64,000 nucleotides of DNA from Lachnospiraceae bacterium. GTDB lineage: Bacteria > Bacillota > Clostridia > Lachnospirales > Lachnospiraceae. The notes beneath the pieces are model-generated. The model was not told the DNA's origin. It did not search any database and saw only the letters and a program-made list of their open reading frames with translations. A program made the position numbers and the translations under genes. Within the stretch, counting starts at the first letter, position 1; the number at the start of each line of letters is the position of its first letter. Of this stretch, positions 43,289-52,420 are shown piece by piece. The stretch spans positions 1 to 64,000 of the forward strand of contig JAJQDT010000116.1 of assembly GCA_021202075.1 (NCBI GenBank), read 5' to 3'.

Positions 43289-44661
43289 TGGATGCAAAAG
43301 AAACAGGATCAGAAAACAGAATGGGGACGCAACCGATTGGAAAACTATTGTTTACCATGGCTTTCCCATTGATTATATCCATGCTCGTACAGGCTTTTTA
43401 TAATATCGTGGACAGTCTGTATGTATCGCGGCTGAACCAGGCGGCATTTAATGCGGTTTCCCTGTCCTATCCGATCCAGAATATTATGAGCGCGATTGCT
43501 TCCGGCACCGGTATCGGTCTGGTCGCGCTGATCTCCCGGAGCCTGGGTGAAAAAGATTATAAAAAAGCAAATATGCTTGCGAATAATGGCGTTTTCCTCG
43601 CGCTCTGCAGCTACCTGCTCATGGTATTGTTTGCTTTTCTGGGGCTGGATGCGTTTTTCTATGCTCAGACAGATATTCCGGAAATCATCGCATATGGAAA
43701 AGCATATTTGACCATTTGCTGCATGTTTTCATTTGGACAATTCGGGCAGGTCGTTTTTGAGCGACTGCTGCAAAGTGTCGGGAAATCTCATTTCTCCATG
43801 TATATCCTGCTCACTGGAGCAATCCTTAATATAATACTCGATCCGGTTCTGATCTTTGGCTGGGGACCATTTCCTGAAATGGGGGTTGCCGGCGCCGCAG
43901 CAGCAACCGTGACCGGGCAGATCTGCAGCATGATGGTCGGGATCGTACTGAATTTGCGCTATAATAAAGAGATCAGGCTCCAATTCAGGGGCTTCCGTCC
44001 CAGCGGCGCCATGATTCTTTCGATTTATAAAATAGGCGTACCGTCCATGCTCACCATCGGCATCGGCTCTGTGATGACCTTTATGATGAACCGGCTTCTG
44101 ATCGCGATTGAATCTACCGCTACAGCTGCAGCCGTTTTCGGAGCGTATTTTAAAATTCAGAGCTTCTTTAATATGCCGGTAATCGGCCTTTCACATGGCA
44201 TGAATCCGATTATCGGTTATAATCTCGGCGCCGGAAAGAAAGACCGAATGCTCAAAACCTACCGTTTAAGCCTGGGCTGCTCGTTTGTTTACATGTTTCT
44301 GGGAACAATGGCTTTCATACTTATCCCCGGGAGGCTTCTTGGTATTTTCAATGCCTCTTCGCAAATGCTGGAAATCGGCGTTCCGGCATTTCGAATTATA
44401 GCGATCGCTTTTACCATTTCCGCATACAGTCTCGTTACATCACAGTTCTTCATGGCTTGCGGAAAAAGCTTTCTCGCCCTGCTCATGAGTGTGGCCAGAC
44501 AGCTGGTTGTGCTGATTCCACTGGCTTATCTGCTCGGTTACACGCTGGGATATTCTTACGTATGGTTTGCAATTCCAATTGGAGAGCTTGCTTCTGTCGC
44601 CATGGCTGTTTATGGAAGAATACATATTAAGAAGGCTATCTTTGACAAAATGAGATTATAG
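43285..44661 (+). CDS. MATE-family efflux transporter (MarR-linked)
   Basis: A 458-residue MATE antiporter: FPLIISMLVQAFYNIVDSLY at the N-terminus, GTGIGLVALISRSLGEKD after helix 2, and ILDPVLIFGWGPFPEMGVAG mid-protein. It is distinct from the MATE protein at 39986, so not a recent duplicate. Likely role: export of a toxic compound sensed by the MarR protein. No own promoter is seen. Confidence 0.92.
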   Translation: MMDAKETGSENRMGTQPIGKLLFTMAFPLIISMLVQAFYNIVDSLYVSRLNQAAFNAVSLSYPIQNIMSAIASGTGIGLVALISRSLGEKDYKKANMLANNGVFLALCSYLLMVLFAFLGLDAFFYAQTDIPEIIAYGKAYLTICCMFSFGQFGQVVFERLLQSVGKSHFSMYILLTGAILNIILDPVLIFGWGPFPEMGVAGAAAATVTGQICSMMVGIVLNLRYNKEIRLQFRGFRPSGAMILSIYKIGVPSMLTIGIGSVMTFMMNRLLIAIESTATAAAVFGAYFKIQSFFNMPVIGLSHGMNPIIGYNLGAGKKDRMLKTYRLSLGCSFVYMFLGTMAFILIPGRLLGIFNASSQMLEIGVPAFRIIAIAFTISAYSLVTSQFFMACGKSFLALLMSVARQLVVLIPLAYLLGYTLGYSYVWFAIPIGELASVAMAVYGRIHIKKAIFDKMRL

Positions 44662-44720
44662 CCAATCGGACAGGGAACGAATGATAAGGCCAGTGTCTCT
44701 TTCCATGACATATTCGCCCG

Positions 44721-44755
44721 AAAAAAGCCCTTCCGCATTACTGCGAAAGGGCTTT
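44721..44755. terminator. Terminator between convergent MATE and nitroreductase genes
   Basis: AAAGCCCTTCCGCA pairs with TGCGAAAGGGCTTT (one mismatch, loop TTAC). The minus strand has a TTTTTT run, so it fits the nitroreductase transcript best, and may also stop the MATE transcript. Confidence 0.85.
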
Positions 44756-44768
44756 CCTAATCGTTGCC

Positions 44769-45290
44769 TTACCACTTCTCAAAATGCACCTGGCTCTCCT
44801 CGTAGTCGGGATGCTCCCCTGCTTTCTCTTCTGCCGGATACCCAAATGCGATAATGGAGTGCGGGGTGACCGTCTCCGGCAGGGAGAACAGCTGTCTCTG
44901 CCGTTCGACCCGGTCCATCTGCGGCCAGGTGCCCAGCCACACCGATCCGATCCCCAGTCCCTCGGCCGCCAGTATCATGTTCTGTCCCGCGATGGCTCCA
45001 TCGATCACCCAGTAGTCCTTTGCGTGAGGGAACGCGCGCTCCAGATCGCCTAAAATCAGGATGCCCACGTCGCACCCGCGAAGCGGCCACGCAGGATTTC
45101 CATTTGCGTCCGCCATCTGGTTCAGCACCGCCTTGTCACGCACCACGAGGAAGCTCCAGTCGCGCGTATTCGCGCAGGTCGGGCCGCTCATCCCCGCTCT
45201 CAGTATCGTATGCAAATCCTCATCCGTGATTTTCTGATCAGTATATCTGCGGATGCTCCGTCTTTTTAAAACGCCCTCGGTGAGTTCCAT
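44769..45290 (-). CDS. Nitroreductase-family protein
   Basis: A 173-residue FMN-dependent oxidoreductase. The family start LKRRSIRRYTDQKITDEDL and the later GLGIGSVWLGTWPQMDRV with FGYPAEEK are typical of the small clostridial nitroreductases. These proteins reduce nitro compounds, quinones or other electrophiles with NAD(P)H. The ribosome binding site is AAGGAGA. Its leader is a decayed 40-base tandem array (45338-45576). Confidence 0.9.
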   Translation of the reverse strand: MELTEGVLKRRSIRRYTDQKITDEDLHTILRAGMSGPTCANTRDWSFLVVRDKAVLNQMADANGNPAWPLRGCDVGILILGDLERAFPHAKDYWVIDGAIAGQNMILAAEGLGIGSVWLGTWPQMDRVERQRQLFSLPETVTPHSIIAFGYPAEEKAGEHPDYEESQVHFEKW

Positions 45291-45337
45291 ATATGCATTC
45301 TCCTTCCATACACTTCTATAAATTCATAGCAGCTATT

Positions 45338-45576
45338 GCTTTTCGCATGTTGTTCGTAAATTCCGCGGCGATTTCCGCCGTTCGCGCATCTTCAGCAAAT
45401 TCCATAGCAACCATTGCTTTTCGCATGTCGTTCGCAAATCCGCTGGCGATTACCAGCTTTTCCATACATTTCCTGTGAATCCACTGACAGGTTCCAGCTT
45501 TTCACATATTTTTTGCAATTCCGTTGACAGTTCCCAGCTTTTCATATATTTTCTGTGGTTTTTTCGGCAATTCCCA
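45338..45576 (-). repeat. Decayed tandem array, period about 40, upstream of the nitroreductase gene
   Basis: Units starting GCTTTTC occur at 45338, 45416, 45456, 45497 and 45537 (gaps 78, 40, 41, 40; the first gap hides a diverged unit). Each continues with a CATATTTT-like block, then AATTCC-TGACAGTTCCCA. It fills almost the entire 290-base gap between GH3 and nitroreductase. Short open frames here are by-products of the repeat. Confidence 0.7.
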
Positions 45577-45580
45577 CACT

Positions 45581-47260
45581 TTACAGTCTCGCGTCCGGCA
45601 GCCCGCAGAACGCGTCCACCGGCGACACGCCCCTGAATTCGCTCTTCCCGAGCAGCTTGGCAATGACGGCTTCGATCATCGGACGATGGCAGCTGTAGGC
45701 GTTGATATAGGTCTTCACGCGCGGCACATCCTGCAGATGATACGGGTTGGAGAAGGATACGAAGATGTACGGCTCCTCCTCGCCATGACGCGGCACGTCC
45801 AGCGCGTGCTTCTTCGCCCAGAACAGGCGCACGGCGGTCTGGTTGGACGCGTGCTCGCAGTTCGCCAGATAAAGGGTCAGGCGGTTCTTCGGCAGGTCTT
45901 TTGTGCCGTGCAGCTCTTCTTTCTCTATGTCAAAACGCTCTGTCTCGAATCCGGCGGCCTGCAGCAGCTCCTCCGCGATCGCGGTCATGCTGCTCTCGAT
46001 GGGATAGTCCGGATCGCCCGGCGCGGCCAGGCAGCCCTCCGTGATCTCGTCCTTCCCGAGCGTCACCAGCCGGATCAGCGGATATTTCTCCGGTGTCAGC
46101 GGAAGCACATCCTGATTGTTTTTCACCAGCGTCACGCACTTGTCCGCGCACTCTGCCTGCCACTGCTTCGCCTCCGGCAGCATCGAAGAAGTCGGCGCTT
46201 TGCCCGCCACCTTCGCTTTCAGGGCAAGGATGCGCATCAGCGCTTCATCGAGCCGTTCTTCGGTGAGGAATCCGCTCGACAGCGCATCCAGCATATACTG
46301 GTAATCCTCATAAAAACCGGTTGTAAATACAACCATATCGCAGCCTGCCATGATCGCGGTCGGGATCGCCTCTTTGCGCGGCATCGCCTGTGTGAAACCG
46401 CTCATGATGGTCGCGTCTGTCGTAATCACGCCGTTGAAGCCGAATTTTTCGCGGAGAACGCCGGTCAGCAGCTCTTTGCTTAAGGAGCCCGGCAGGCAGT
46501 CCTCAAACCGCAGATCCGGATTGATATCCATCGCTACATTCGGCTGCACAATGTGGCCGACCATGACGCTCATCAGTCCATCTGCTATCAGCTGCTGGTA
46601 AATCGCGCCGTAGCTGTCGTACCACTCCTGCGCGGAAAGGCTGTTGTAGGTCGGGTGCAGATGCTGGTCGCGGAAGTCCACACCGTCCCCCGGATAATGC
46701 TTCGCGCAGGCCGCCATGCCATTCTCCTGCAGAGTGCGCACATACTGCGAGCAAAAGCTCTTCACCCGCTCAAAATCCGAGCCGCAGGTGCGCACATTCG
46801 TGATCGGATTCCGGTAATTCAGGTCGAGGTCGCAGACCGGCGAAAAGGTCCAGTTGATACCGACCGACTCGCCCTCCACCGCGCAGACCTTCGCAAACTT
46901 CTCCATCATGCCGATGTCGTCCGTCGCCGCCACGGTCAGCGGCCATCCGAAATACGTCCCATCGCTCAGGCCACCGGTACCGCCCTCCTCCAGATTCGCC
47001 GCCTTCAGAAGCGGAATCTTCGCCGCCTCATCCAGAGGCTCGAACCAGGCGCGGATATCCTTCGCCGGCGCCGGCCGGTAGAGAATCCCGCCCACATTGT
47101 AATCCTTCACCAGCGTTTTCAATTCCTCAGAGCCAAAGTCCTGCCCCATCACGCAGAACAGCTGGCCAACCTTCTGTTCCGGCGTCAGCGCGGCGAGCGT
47201 ATCCTCCACCCACTGCACCTGCTCATCGGTTAAATAAAATGGTTTTTCCTGTAAGTTCAT
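45581..47260 (-). CDS. GH3 beta-N-acetylhexosaminidase/beta-glucosidase family enzyme
   Basis: A cytoplasmic family 3 glycoside hydrolase, 559 residues. It has KHYPGDGVDFRDQH (compare KHFPGHG in NagZ-type enzymes) and the nucleophile Asp in NGVITTDATIMSG, plus a C-terminal domain. The NagZ-like pattern favours N-acetylglucosaminides, but other aryl or alkyl glucosides cannot be excluded. No signal peptide. The start at 47260 is close to a GGAG, with GGGAAGG slightly further upstream. Monocistronic. Confidence 0.85.
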   Translation of the reverse strand: MNLQEKPFYLTDEQVQWVEDTLAALTPEQKVGQLFCVMGQDFGSEELKTLVKDYNVGGILYRPAPAKDIRAWFEPLDEAAKIPLLKAANLEEGGTGGLSDGTYFGWPLTVAATDDIGMMEKFAKVCAVEGESVGINWTFSPVCDLDLNYRNPITNVRTCGSDFERVKSFCSQYVRTLQENGMAACAKHYPGDGVDFRDQHLHPTYNSLSAQEWYDSYGAIYQQLIADGLMSVMVGHIVQPNVAMDINPDLRFEDCLPGSLSKELLTGVLREKFGFNGVITTDATIMSGFTQAMPRKEAIPTAIMAGCDMVVFTTGFYEDYQYMLDALSSGFLTEERLDEALMRILALKAKVAGKAPTSSMLPEAKQWQAECADKCVTLVKNNQDVLPLTPEKYPLIRLVTLGKDEITEGCLAAPGDPDYPIESSMTAIAEELLQAAGFETERFDIEKEELHGTKDLPKNRLTLYLANCEHASNQTAVRLFWAKKHALDVPRHGEEEPYIFVSFSNPYHLQDVPRVKTYINAYSCHRPMIEAVIAKLLGKSEFRGVSPVDAFCGLPDARL

Positions 47261-47447
47261 ATGCTCCACCCTTCCCTTTACATCTGCCTTCCATTCGTAT
47301 CCCATTCGTTGTCTTTTTTGCTGCCTATATCATACTACAATTCTCATCGATTGTCCGATTCTTTTTTCAGGCCAATCTATGCGGAATCTGAATAGATGAA
47401 TTTGCATGGAGCCTCCTCTCCCGCCGAAAATAATGCCATTTTTTGCT

Positions 47448-47477
47448 TTGACTTTTTCAGAAAATAAATGGTATAAT
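47448..47477 (+). promoter_or_regulatory. Promoter of the small conserved protein
   Basis: TTGACT, 18 bases, TATAAT (47472-47477). The gap 47261-47601 otherwise holds only the leader of the small gene. Confidence 0.65.
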
Positions 47478-47601
47478 TTTATCATATTCAGAGTCATTAT
47501 TACTATATATCCGGTTAATTATGATATCTGCGTATCTCTATTCGGGCTCCGGCCGTAATAGGAAGCTTGGCATTCCCGGCCAGATAAGGATGTGTATAGG
47601 G

Positions 47602-47841
47602 ATGAAACGAGTGAAGGCAGCCTGCATTTGCCAGACCTTGCATTTTATGCTTAAGGAAGATCTTGGACATGATTATGCTGTAAAAATGGTTCAGGAGGAA
47701 GTCGCACAGTACAAGAGAACACTCGAGCGGAATCGGACGCAGTATAAAATCATCGACGAATCCGAACAGCCGGATGGTTCGATCATGCTCAAGGTGATTA
47801 AGCAGTATAACAACAGCCCGGTCGGCGATTATCTTAACTAA
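47602..47841 (+). CDS. Conserved small protein of unknown function
   Basis: 79 residues starting MKRVKAACICQTLHF. I recall close relatives in many Lachnospiraceae, always annotated as hypothetical. The middle (GHDYAVKMVQEEVAQYKRTL) is a charged helix and the C-terminal half a beta segment ending VIKQYNNSPVGDYLN. I place the start at 47602; a longer in-frame version begins at 47521 without family similarity. Promoter upstream is good and an 8-bp hairpin AACCTGTT/AACAGGTT follows at 47843-47862. Next to tRNA-Val. Confidence 0.7.
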   Translation: MKRVKAACICQTLHFMLKEDLGHDYAVKMVQEEVAQYKRTLERNRTQYKIIDESEQPDGSIMLKVIKQYNNSPVGDYLN

Positions 47842-47909
47842 GAACCTGTTAGAAAACAGGTTGAAAAGCAGCTGAAGTGAAAAAACAAATCAAAAATTTA
47901 AATTTCTCC

Positions 47910-47938
47910 TTGCAATCCGGTCAATTATCGTTTACTAT
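47910..47938 (+). promoter_or_regulatory. Promoter of tRNA-Val
   Basis: TTGCAA (47910-47915), 17 bases, TACTAT (47933-47938), about 10 bases before the tRNA 5' end. Confidence 0.65.
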
Positions 47939-47948
47939 AGATTGCAAT

Positions 47949-48021
47949 GGAGATATAGCTCAGTTGGGAGAGCATCTGCTTGACGTGTAGAGGGTCACAG
48001 GTTCGAGTCCTGCTATCTCCA
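47949..48021 (+). tRNA. tRNA-Val (GAC)
   Basis: Full cloverleaf of 73 bases. Acceptor stem GGAGATA/TATCTCC, D stem GCTC/GAGC, anticodon arm TCTGC-TTGACGT-GTAGA with anticodon GAC, T loop TTCGAGT. The T stem has an A-C mismatch at its outer pair (ACAGG/CCTGC). The CCA end is not encoded. A strong terminator follows. Confidence 0.93.
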
Positions 48022-48023
48022 TC

Positions 48024-48054
48024 AAAGAGCCGGGGATTGTGCCCCGGCTCTTTT
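48024..48054 (+). terminator. Terminator of tRNA-Val
   Basis: AAAGAGCCGGGG pairs with CCCCGGCTCTTT (12 bp) with loop ATTGTG, then T. It lies between the tRNA and the convergent AAA gene and may serve both. Confidence 0.9.
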
Positions 48055-48060
48055 GCAAAG

Positions 48061-49761
48061 TTATTCCTGTTTCTCGCTGGCTCGCCTGATCAGGCAGTCT
48101 TTCCCAAGAAACGCCGCGCCATAGCAAAGGATTGTCCGATATCCTTCAATCCGAAGGTTTCTCGCGTATTGCATCCGCTCAATCTGGTCGAGCGCTTCCT
48201 GACATTCACTCTCTAAGGTAGCGTTCTTCTTTTTTCCTGGCCACTTGGCCTCGATGACGATAGCTCGCCTGCGTCGACGCTCTTTGATGGTGATATCAGC
48301 TCTTCCTTTTCCCTGTTCTGAATTGGACTTTACCTCATATCCCGCCCCGGAGAACATACCTGCGACAAATGCGTGGTAAAAGTCCTCCTTATAATCATAA
48401 TAGCTGATGGTATCGAAAAGAATGTCCGAGACATCCTCCGTCAGTTTTTCGTCCTCTCCATTCCACCACTCATCGAAAAGCTCGCTGCGGTCTCTTTCTT
48501 TAATATTAGCCTCAAACCAGGCCTGCACGGTATCCTTGAAAACAGATTTCACCTCTTCATTCGGGATACGAAGAGAGATTTTTCCCTCCTGCGGGGTCAT
48601 TCCTTCCGGAAGCTCTTCAGGCAATACCTGTGTCAGATAACCGGTCAGATAGAGGATGCTCCAGAGGTTGTCTTCGGAGGAATGAGCAATATCATATGTT
48701 AAATCTTCCCGGATCCGCTCCTGAATCACGCCCCCGGAAAGCAGGGTTTCAAACTCTTCTTTTACATACATACCTGGCAGATCAATGAAACGCCGGATGA
48801 TGTTGTTATGGCTCGTGTCCAGCCAATGGTTCCCCGGCTTTGCTTTTACATCCTGACTAAGTGCCAATACATGGAGCATCACATCCCAGGGGCAATAAAT
48901 CTCCATTTTCCCAAAGCGGTAGCCATCATACCACCGTTTTACTTCAGGCAATGCTTCTGACAATTCCGCATCCGTGAGGATCTGCGCTACTTCTGTTTCC
49001 GTAAACCCAAAGCAATCCTGATATCTGATATCCGAAATAGAATTGGATACAAAATTGTTCGCACCGGTAAATATGCTTTCTTTTGCCACTCTTAAGCATC
49101 CAGTCACAACGGCAAATTTAAGATTCGGATTGGACTTCCACGACATCCCCAGAAGCACACGGATGACGTTCAGCATCTCATCATAATAGCCATTATCGCT
49201 GGCTTTCGCAAGGGGAACATCATATTCATCCACAAGCAGGATCACTTCTTTTCCATAATGTTTACGCATCATGCGCATCAAAAGCTCCAGCACGTTCTTG
49301 ACTTCGAAGAGCTCCCCTTTACGCATACACAGTCTGTCAAATGTCTCTTTATCCGAAGGCAATTGCTTCTCATCCTGCAGCAGATAAATATGCTCATTGC
49401 AAAGATTCGAGACTACAAATTTCAACATATCATAGGCATCCTGAAAATCAAGCCCGCTGACATCCTTCAGCGTCACAAAAATCACCGGCCACTGGTTCAT
49501 CCACTGCGCACACAGCTCCTGATTTCTAGAAATCTCCAGTCCTTCGAAAAGCTCACGGCTGTCTTTTCGGATGTCAAAAAAACTCGCAAGCATGCTCATC
49601 GCCAGTGTCTTTCCAAATCGGCGGGGACGGGTTATTAAATTCACCTGAAACGGAACATCCATCATTTCACTGATGAGGTGCGTTTTATCTATATAGTAGC
49701 AGTGCTCTTTACGCACTTTTTCAAAAAGATCTATGCCGTAAGGCAGAGGAATCATCGTCAT
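48061..49761 (-). CDS. AAA-ATPase-like protein with PD-(D/E)XK nuclease domain (DUF1703 type)
   Basis: A 566-residue two-domain protein. The N-terminal AAA-like domain starts PLPYGIDLFEKVRKE and has a loop PRRFGKTLAMSML in place of a classical Walker A, plus ILLVDEYDVPLAKA as Walker B. The C-terminal domain has GKGRADITI followed by RAIVIEAKW, a PD-(D/E)XK nuclease core. The family is common, often multicopy, and of unknown role. AGGAG precedes the ATG. It lies convergent to tRNA-Val, and accessory genes often accumulate next to tRNAs. Confidence 0.88.
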   Translation of the reverse strand: MTMIPLPYGIDLFEKVRKEHCYYIDKTHLISEMMDVPFQVNLITRPRRFGKTLAMSMLASFFDIRKDSRELFEGLEISRNQELCAQWMNQWPVIFVTLKDVSGLDFQDAYDMLKFVVSNLCNEHIYLLQDEKQLPSDKETFDRLCMRKGELFEVKNVLELLMRMMRKHYGKEVILLVDEYDVPLAKASDNGYYDEMLNVIRVLLGMSWKSNPNLKFAVVTGCLRVAKESIFTGANNFVSNSISDIRYQDCFGFTETEVAQILTDAELSEALPEVKRWYDGYRFGKMEIYCPWDVMLHVLALSQDVKAKPGNHWLDTSHNNIIRRFIDLPGMYVKEEFETLLSGGVIQERIREDLTYDIAHSSEDNLWSILYLTGYLTQVLPEELPEGMTPQEGKISLRIPNEEVKSVFKDTVQAWFEANIKERDRSELFDEWWNGEDEKLTEDVSDILFDTISYYDYKEDFYHAFVAGMFSGAGYEVKSNSEQGKGRADITIKERRRRRAIVIEAKWPGKKKNATLESECQEALDQIERMQYARNLRIEGYRTILCYGAAFLGKDCLIRRASEKQE

Positions 49762-49810
49762 TTTTCATCACTCCTTTCTTTCCTGGTTTTCACGGATTTC
49801 TTTTACATAG

Positions 49811-49839
49811 ATTCTACCATGCAAATTCAGAAATCACAA
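49811..49839 (-). promoter_or_regulatory. Promoter of the AAA/PD-(D/E)XK gene
   Basis: The minus strand reads TTGTGA, 17 bases, TAGAAT, about 50 bases before the ATG. The 286-base gap is otherwise AT-rich without visible features. Confidence 0.5.
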
Positions 49840-50047
49840 TAGAAAATCTTGACAACCGTTACCACAATTGCAGTCCCATTTTACTAATCCTTCCTTTTCT
49901 CTTATTCCATTCAAACGCAATAGTCAAAACTCTTTTTATGCCTCCCATTCTATCATATTCTTTTGCAGATTGCTGTACAAATTGTAATATATTTACATTG
50001 ATCATTTTCTCACATTTTGTAAAGTTAATGGTAATGTCTTTGTACCC

Positions 50048-50563
50048 TCAGATTTTTACCAATTCCAGAATCCGTTCGGCATAAACGGTCGGGCTCTCGT
50101 CATCGGATACATCTATGGAATAATCAAAATCCAGATACTGATCCGCATATTTTTCATAATCTTCACGCAGCATTTCTTCAATGCTTTTTCCTTCTTCTAC
50201 CATGAACGCCCTTTGGCTCCGGATTTCTCTGTTTACCACGGTATCTGCATCCGGCAGCAAGCGAATAATTATCCCATTTCTTCTCAACTGTTCGATCACG
50301 CCTGGATGAGAGGTTGACAGCGCACCTGTCGCAATTACATATCCATCCCATCCGGCAGCTTCTCTAAGAACATTGCCTTCCTCGCTATAGAACAGCCTTG
50401 CATGGGTGAACGGACTAACAAAATCGTCTTTTGGTATTTTAGCGAAAGCTCTCTCCTGCGCAATTTCATCAATATCCGCAAACCTATAGTCAGATATGGC
50501 TGCAATTGCTTTTCCTGTTTCGGTTTTACCTGCTCCAATCGTTCCGATTAATACAATATTCAT
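50048..50563 (-). CDS. Shikimate-kinase-like P-loop kinase
   Basis: A 171-residue small-molecule kinase. Walker A is GTIGAGKTE near residues 7-15, an ADIDEIAQERA segment matches the substrate-binding strand of the shikimate kinase family, and GYVIATGALS corresponds to the second Gly-rich loop. A RSQRAF lid follows. Shikimate or another hydroxylated acid is possible; no aromatic-pathway genes are close, so the substrate is open. Its promoter TTGACA lies about 85 bases upstream. Confidence 0.75.
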   Translation of the reverse strand: MNIVLIGTIGAGKTETGKAIAAISDYRFADIDEIAQERAFAKIPKDDFVSPFTHARLFYSEEGNVLREAAGWDGYVIATGALSTSHPGVIEQLRRNGIIIRLLPDADTVVNREIRSQRAFMVEEGKSIEEMLREDYEKYADQYLDFDYSIDVSDDESPTVYAERILELVKI

Positions 50564-50625
50564 GGGCCCTCTCTTTCTTCTCCGTGCTAAAGTTTTAAAT
50601 ACTATATGTAGTTTGTTCTATATGT

Positions 50626-50654
50626 AATTTAACATCATTTAAATAGTTTGTCAA
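50626..50654 (-). promoter_or_regulatory. Promoter of the P-loop kinase gene
   Basis: The minus strand reads TTGACA, 17 bases, TAAATT. Just downstream the 9-base TACATATAG occurs twice, 18 bases apart, a possible operator. Confidence 0.5.
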
Positions 50655-50763
50655 CATCTTTTATGTTCAAATATCGTTCTATTTGCATATAATAATTATT
50701 ATATTAATTTTCCTCTTAATCCGACTTAACAGAAACAGGTGGAATAATTTCCCATACAATAGC

Positions 50764-50812
50764 AAAAAGAGAGGCCTGAAAGATTCTTTATCTCTTTCTG
50801 GTCTCTCTTTAT
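50764..50812 (-). terminator. Terminator after the UbiD gene
   Basis: AAAGAGAGGCCTGAAAGA pairs with TCTTTCTGGTCTCTCTTT (18 positions, two imperfect) with a 9-base loop, followed by TT on the minus strand. It fills the centre of the 359-base gap. Confidence 0.75.
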
Positions 50813-50922
50813 TTCATTCTTTAAGCTTTGCCGGTTAGCATTTCATCCAAAAAACAGACATGGCATCCGCAAACCAGAGCGTCAGCGCTGGTATCAGCAG
50901 CATTACACCAGCCGGACTTATT

Positions 50923-52398
50923 TCAGAACAGCTCCGGCACCCAATGCTTCGGATCGACGTCCATGAATTTCGCGCGCTCGAAACGGTCCTTCTGGTCGTA
51001 AGGAACGGTGCAGTCGAAGATGGCTTTGCACGCGACGCCGGTCGCCCGGATATCCGGAGAGTAGGCCGGGCTGTTCGACGGGTCGAGCGGGTGGCACTGC
51101 ACGCCCGGGATCATGACGATGTCTTTGTCCGCCTGGAAACGGGTGGTCATCGCCCACATCACGTCCTTGATGTCGAACGGGTCGACGTCCTCATCCACGA
51201 GGAAGACGTGCTTGAGTTCCGCGAATGCAGAGAATGCAAGCAATCCTGCCTGACGCTGACGTCCCTCGTCGGACGGCATGGATTTCTTAAACTGCATGAT
51301 GGCAATGTATTTTCCGCCGCCGGAGGATGCGCAGTAAACGTTCAGAAGCTTGCCCGGCATTGCCTTTTCCACCATCGCGAGGATGCTCGCCTCGGTCGGG
51401 ATACCCGCCATAGAAACATGCTCCTCGGACGGTCCGATGCAGGTCTGCATGATCGGGTTTTTCCGCGTCGTCACGGCCTTTACCTTAATGACAGGGAGCG
51501 CCGCGTTCGCCGGTCCGCAGTAGCCCGGGAATTCCGGCATCGCCTTGCCTGTGCCTGAATTGATGTCCTCCTGGATGCGTCTGCCCGGGAGCACCTCTCC
51601 CTCGATCACGTACTCCGCATTTGCAATCGCACGCTCGTTGATGGTCAGGCATTTCACCAGCTCGACCGGCTGGTTGCGGATCGCGCCTGCGGCCTGCAGC
51701 TCGTCGTAGCCGAGCGGCGTTGTCGGCGGCTCGAAGCAGGAGGCAATCTCGATCGCCGGATCGACGCCGATCGAGATCGAGATCGGCAGCGGTTCGCCCT
51801 TCGCCTCGGCCAGCTCAAAGAAATGGCCGATGTGGCGCGCGCCCGGCTGGAAGAAGATGGATATCTCGTCCTTGCTCTGCAGGCACATCCGGTGAATCGT
51901 CACATCCGATGTCCCGGTCTCGGGGCTGGTCGCGTAGCACATGCCCAACGTGATATACGGGCCTGCGTCCTCCTCGGTGTTTGTCGGAGCCGGTACCAGC
52001 TTCCGCACATCAAAGTCCGGATCCGTCGCCAGATGCACGACCTCCTGGCACTTTGCCTGCTCCCGCGGGATCTCCACCGGCGGGATCGGGTTCGTCACGC
52101 TGTCCTTCAGCAAAAAGCCAAGCCTCTTCGGGTCGCAGTCCAGCAGCGCGCCCACTCTCTTGCGGCTCGCAAGCAGGCCAATCAGCACCTTCGCGTCCGG
52201 ATGGCCCTTCACATTGTTAAAAATCATCGCAGGACCTTCCTGCGTCGGGCGCTGCACCGTTCCGCCCGCACCCACATGGCGGTAGACGCCGGAGAGCTGC
52301 GCCATCGGCTCCACTTCCACATCTGTCTCTACCAGCTGCCCCGGCATGGTCTTTAAAAGCTCCAGCGCCGAGCGCAGATCGGTTACTTTGTTTGCCAT
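50923..52398 (-). CDS. lpdC: UbiD-family gallate decarboxylase (LpdC-like)
   Basis: A 491-residue UbiD-family decarboxylase that would use prenylated FMN to decarboxylate gallate (or protocatechuate/4-hydroxybenzoate) to the phenol. By memory it matches Lactobacillus plantarum LpdC closely: ETDVEVEP-LSGVYR-GAGGTVQRPTQEGPAM, FNNVKG, SDVTIHRM, NIPTEAS-type SMAGIPTEASIL, LVDEDVD and MTTRFQADKD. AGGAGG sets the start at 52398. UbiD enzymes need the prenyltransferase UbiX/LpdB, which is not in this window. The nearby tannase-like esterase would supply gallate. Confidence 0.88.
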   Translation of the reverse strand: MANKVTDLRSALELLKTMPGQLVETDVEVEPMAQLSGVYRHVGAGGTVQRPTQEGPAMIFNNVKGHPDAKVLIGLLASRKRVGALLDCDPKRLGFLLKDSVTNPIPPVEIPREQAKCQEVVHLATDPDFDVRKLVPAPTNTEEDAGPYITLGMCYATSPETGTSDVTIHRMCLQSKDEISIFFQPGARHIGHFFELAEAKGEPLPISISIGVDPAIEIASCFEPPTTPLGYDELQAAGAIRNQPVELVKCLTINERAIANAEYVIEGEVLPGRRIQEDINSGTGKAMPEFPGYCGPANAALPVIKVKAVTTRKNPIMQTCIGPSEEHVSMAGIPTEASILAMVEKAMPGKLLNVYCASSGGGKYIAIMQFKKSMPSDEGRQRQAGLLAFSAFAELKHVFLVDEDVDPFDIKDVMWAMTTRFQADKDIVMIPGVQCHPLDPSNSPAYSPDIRATGVACKAIFDCTVPYDQKDRFERAKFMDVDPKHWVPELF

Positions 52399-52420
52399 CG
52401 TCGTTTCCTCCTGTTCCCTT

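Noticed and set aside
45293-45478. 61-residue plus-strand frame between GH3 and nitroreductase genes
   Set aside because: It is produced by the 40-base tandem array; composition and repetition explain it.
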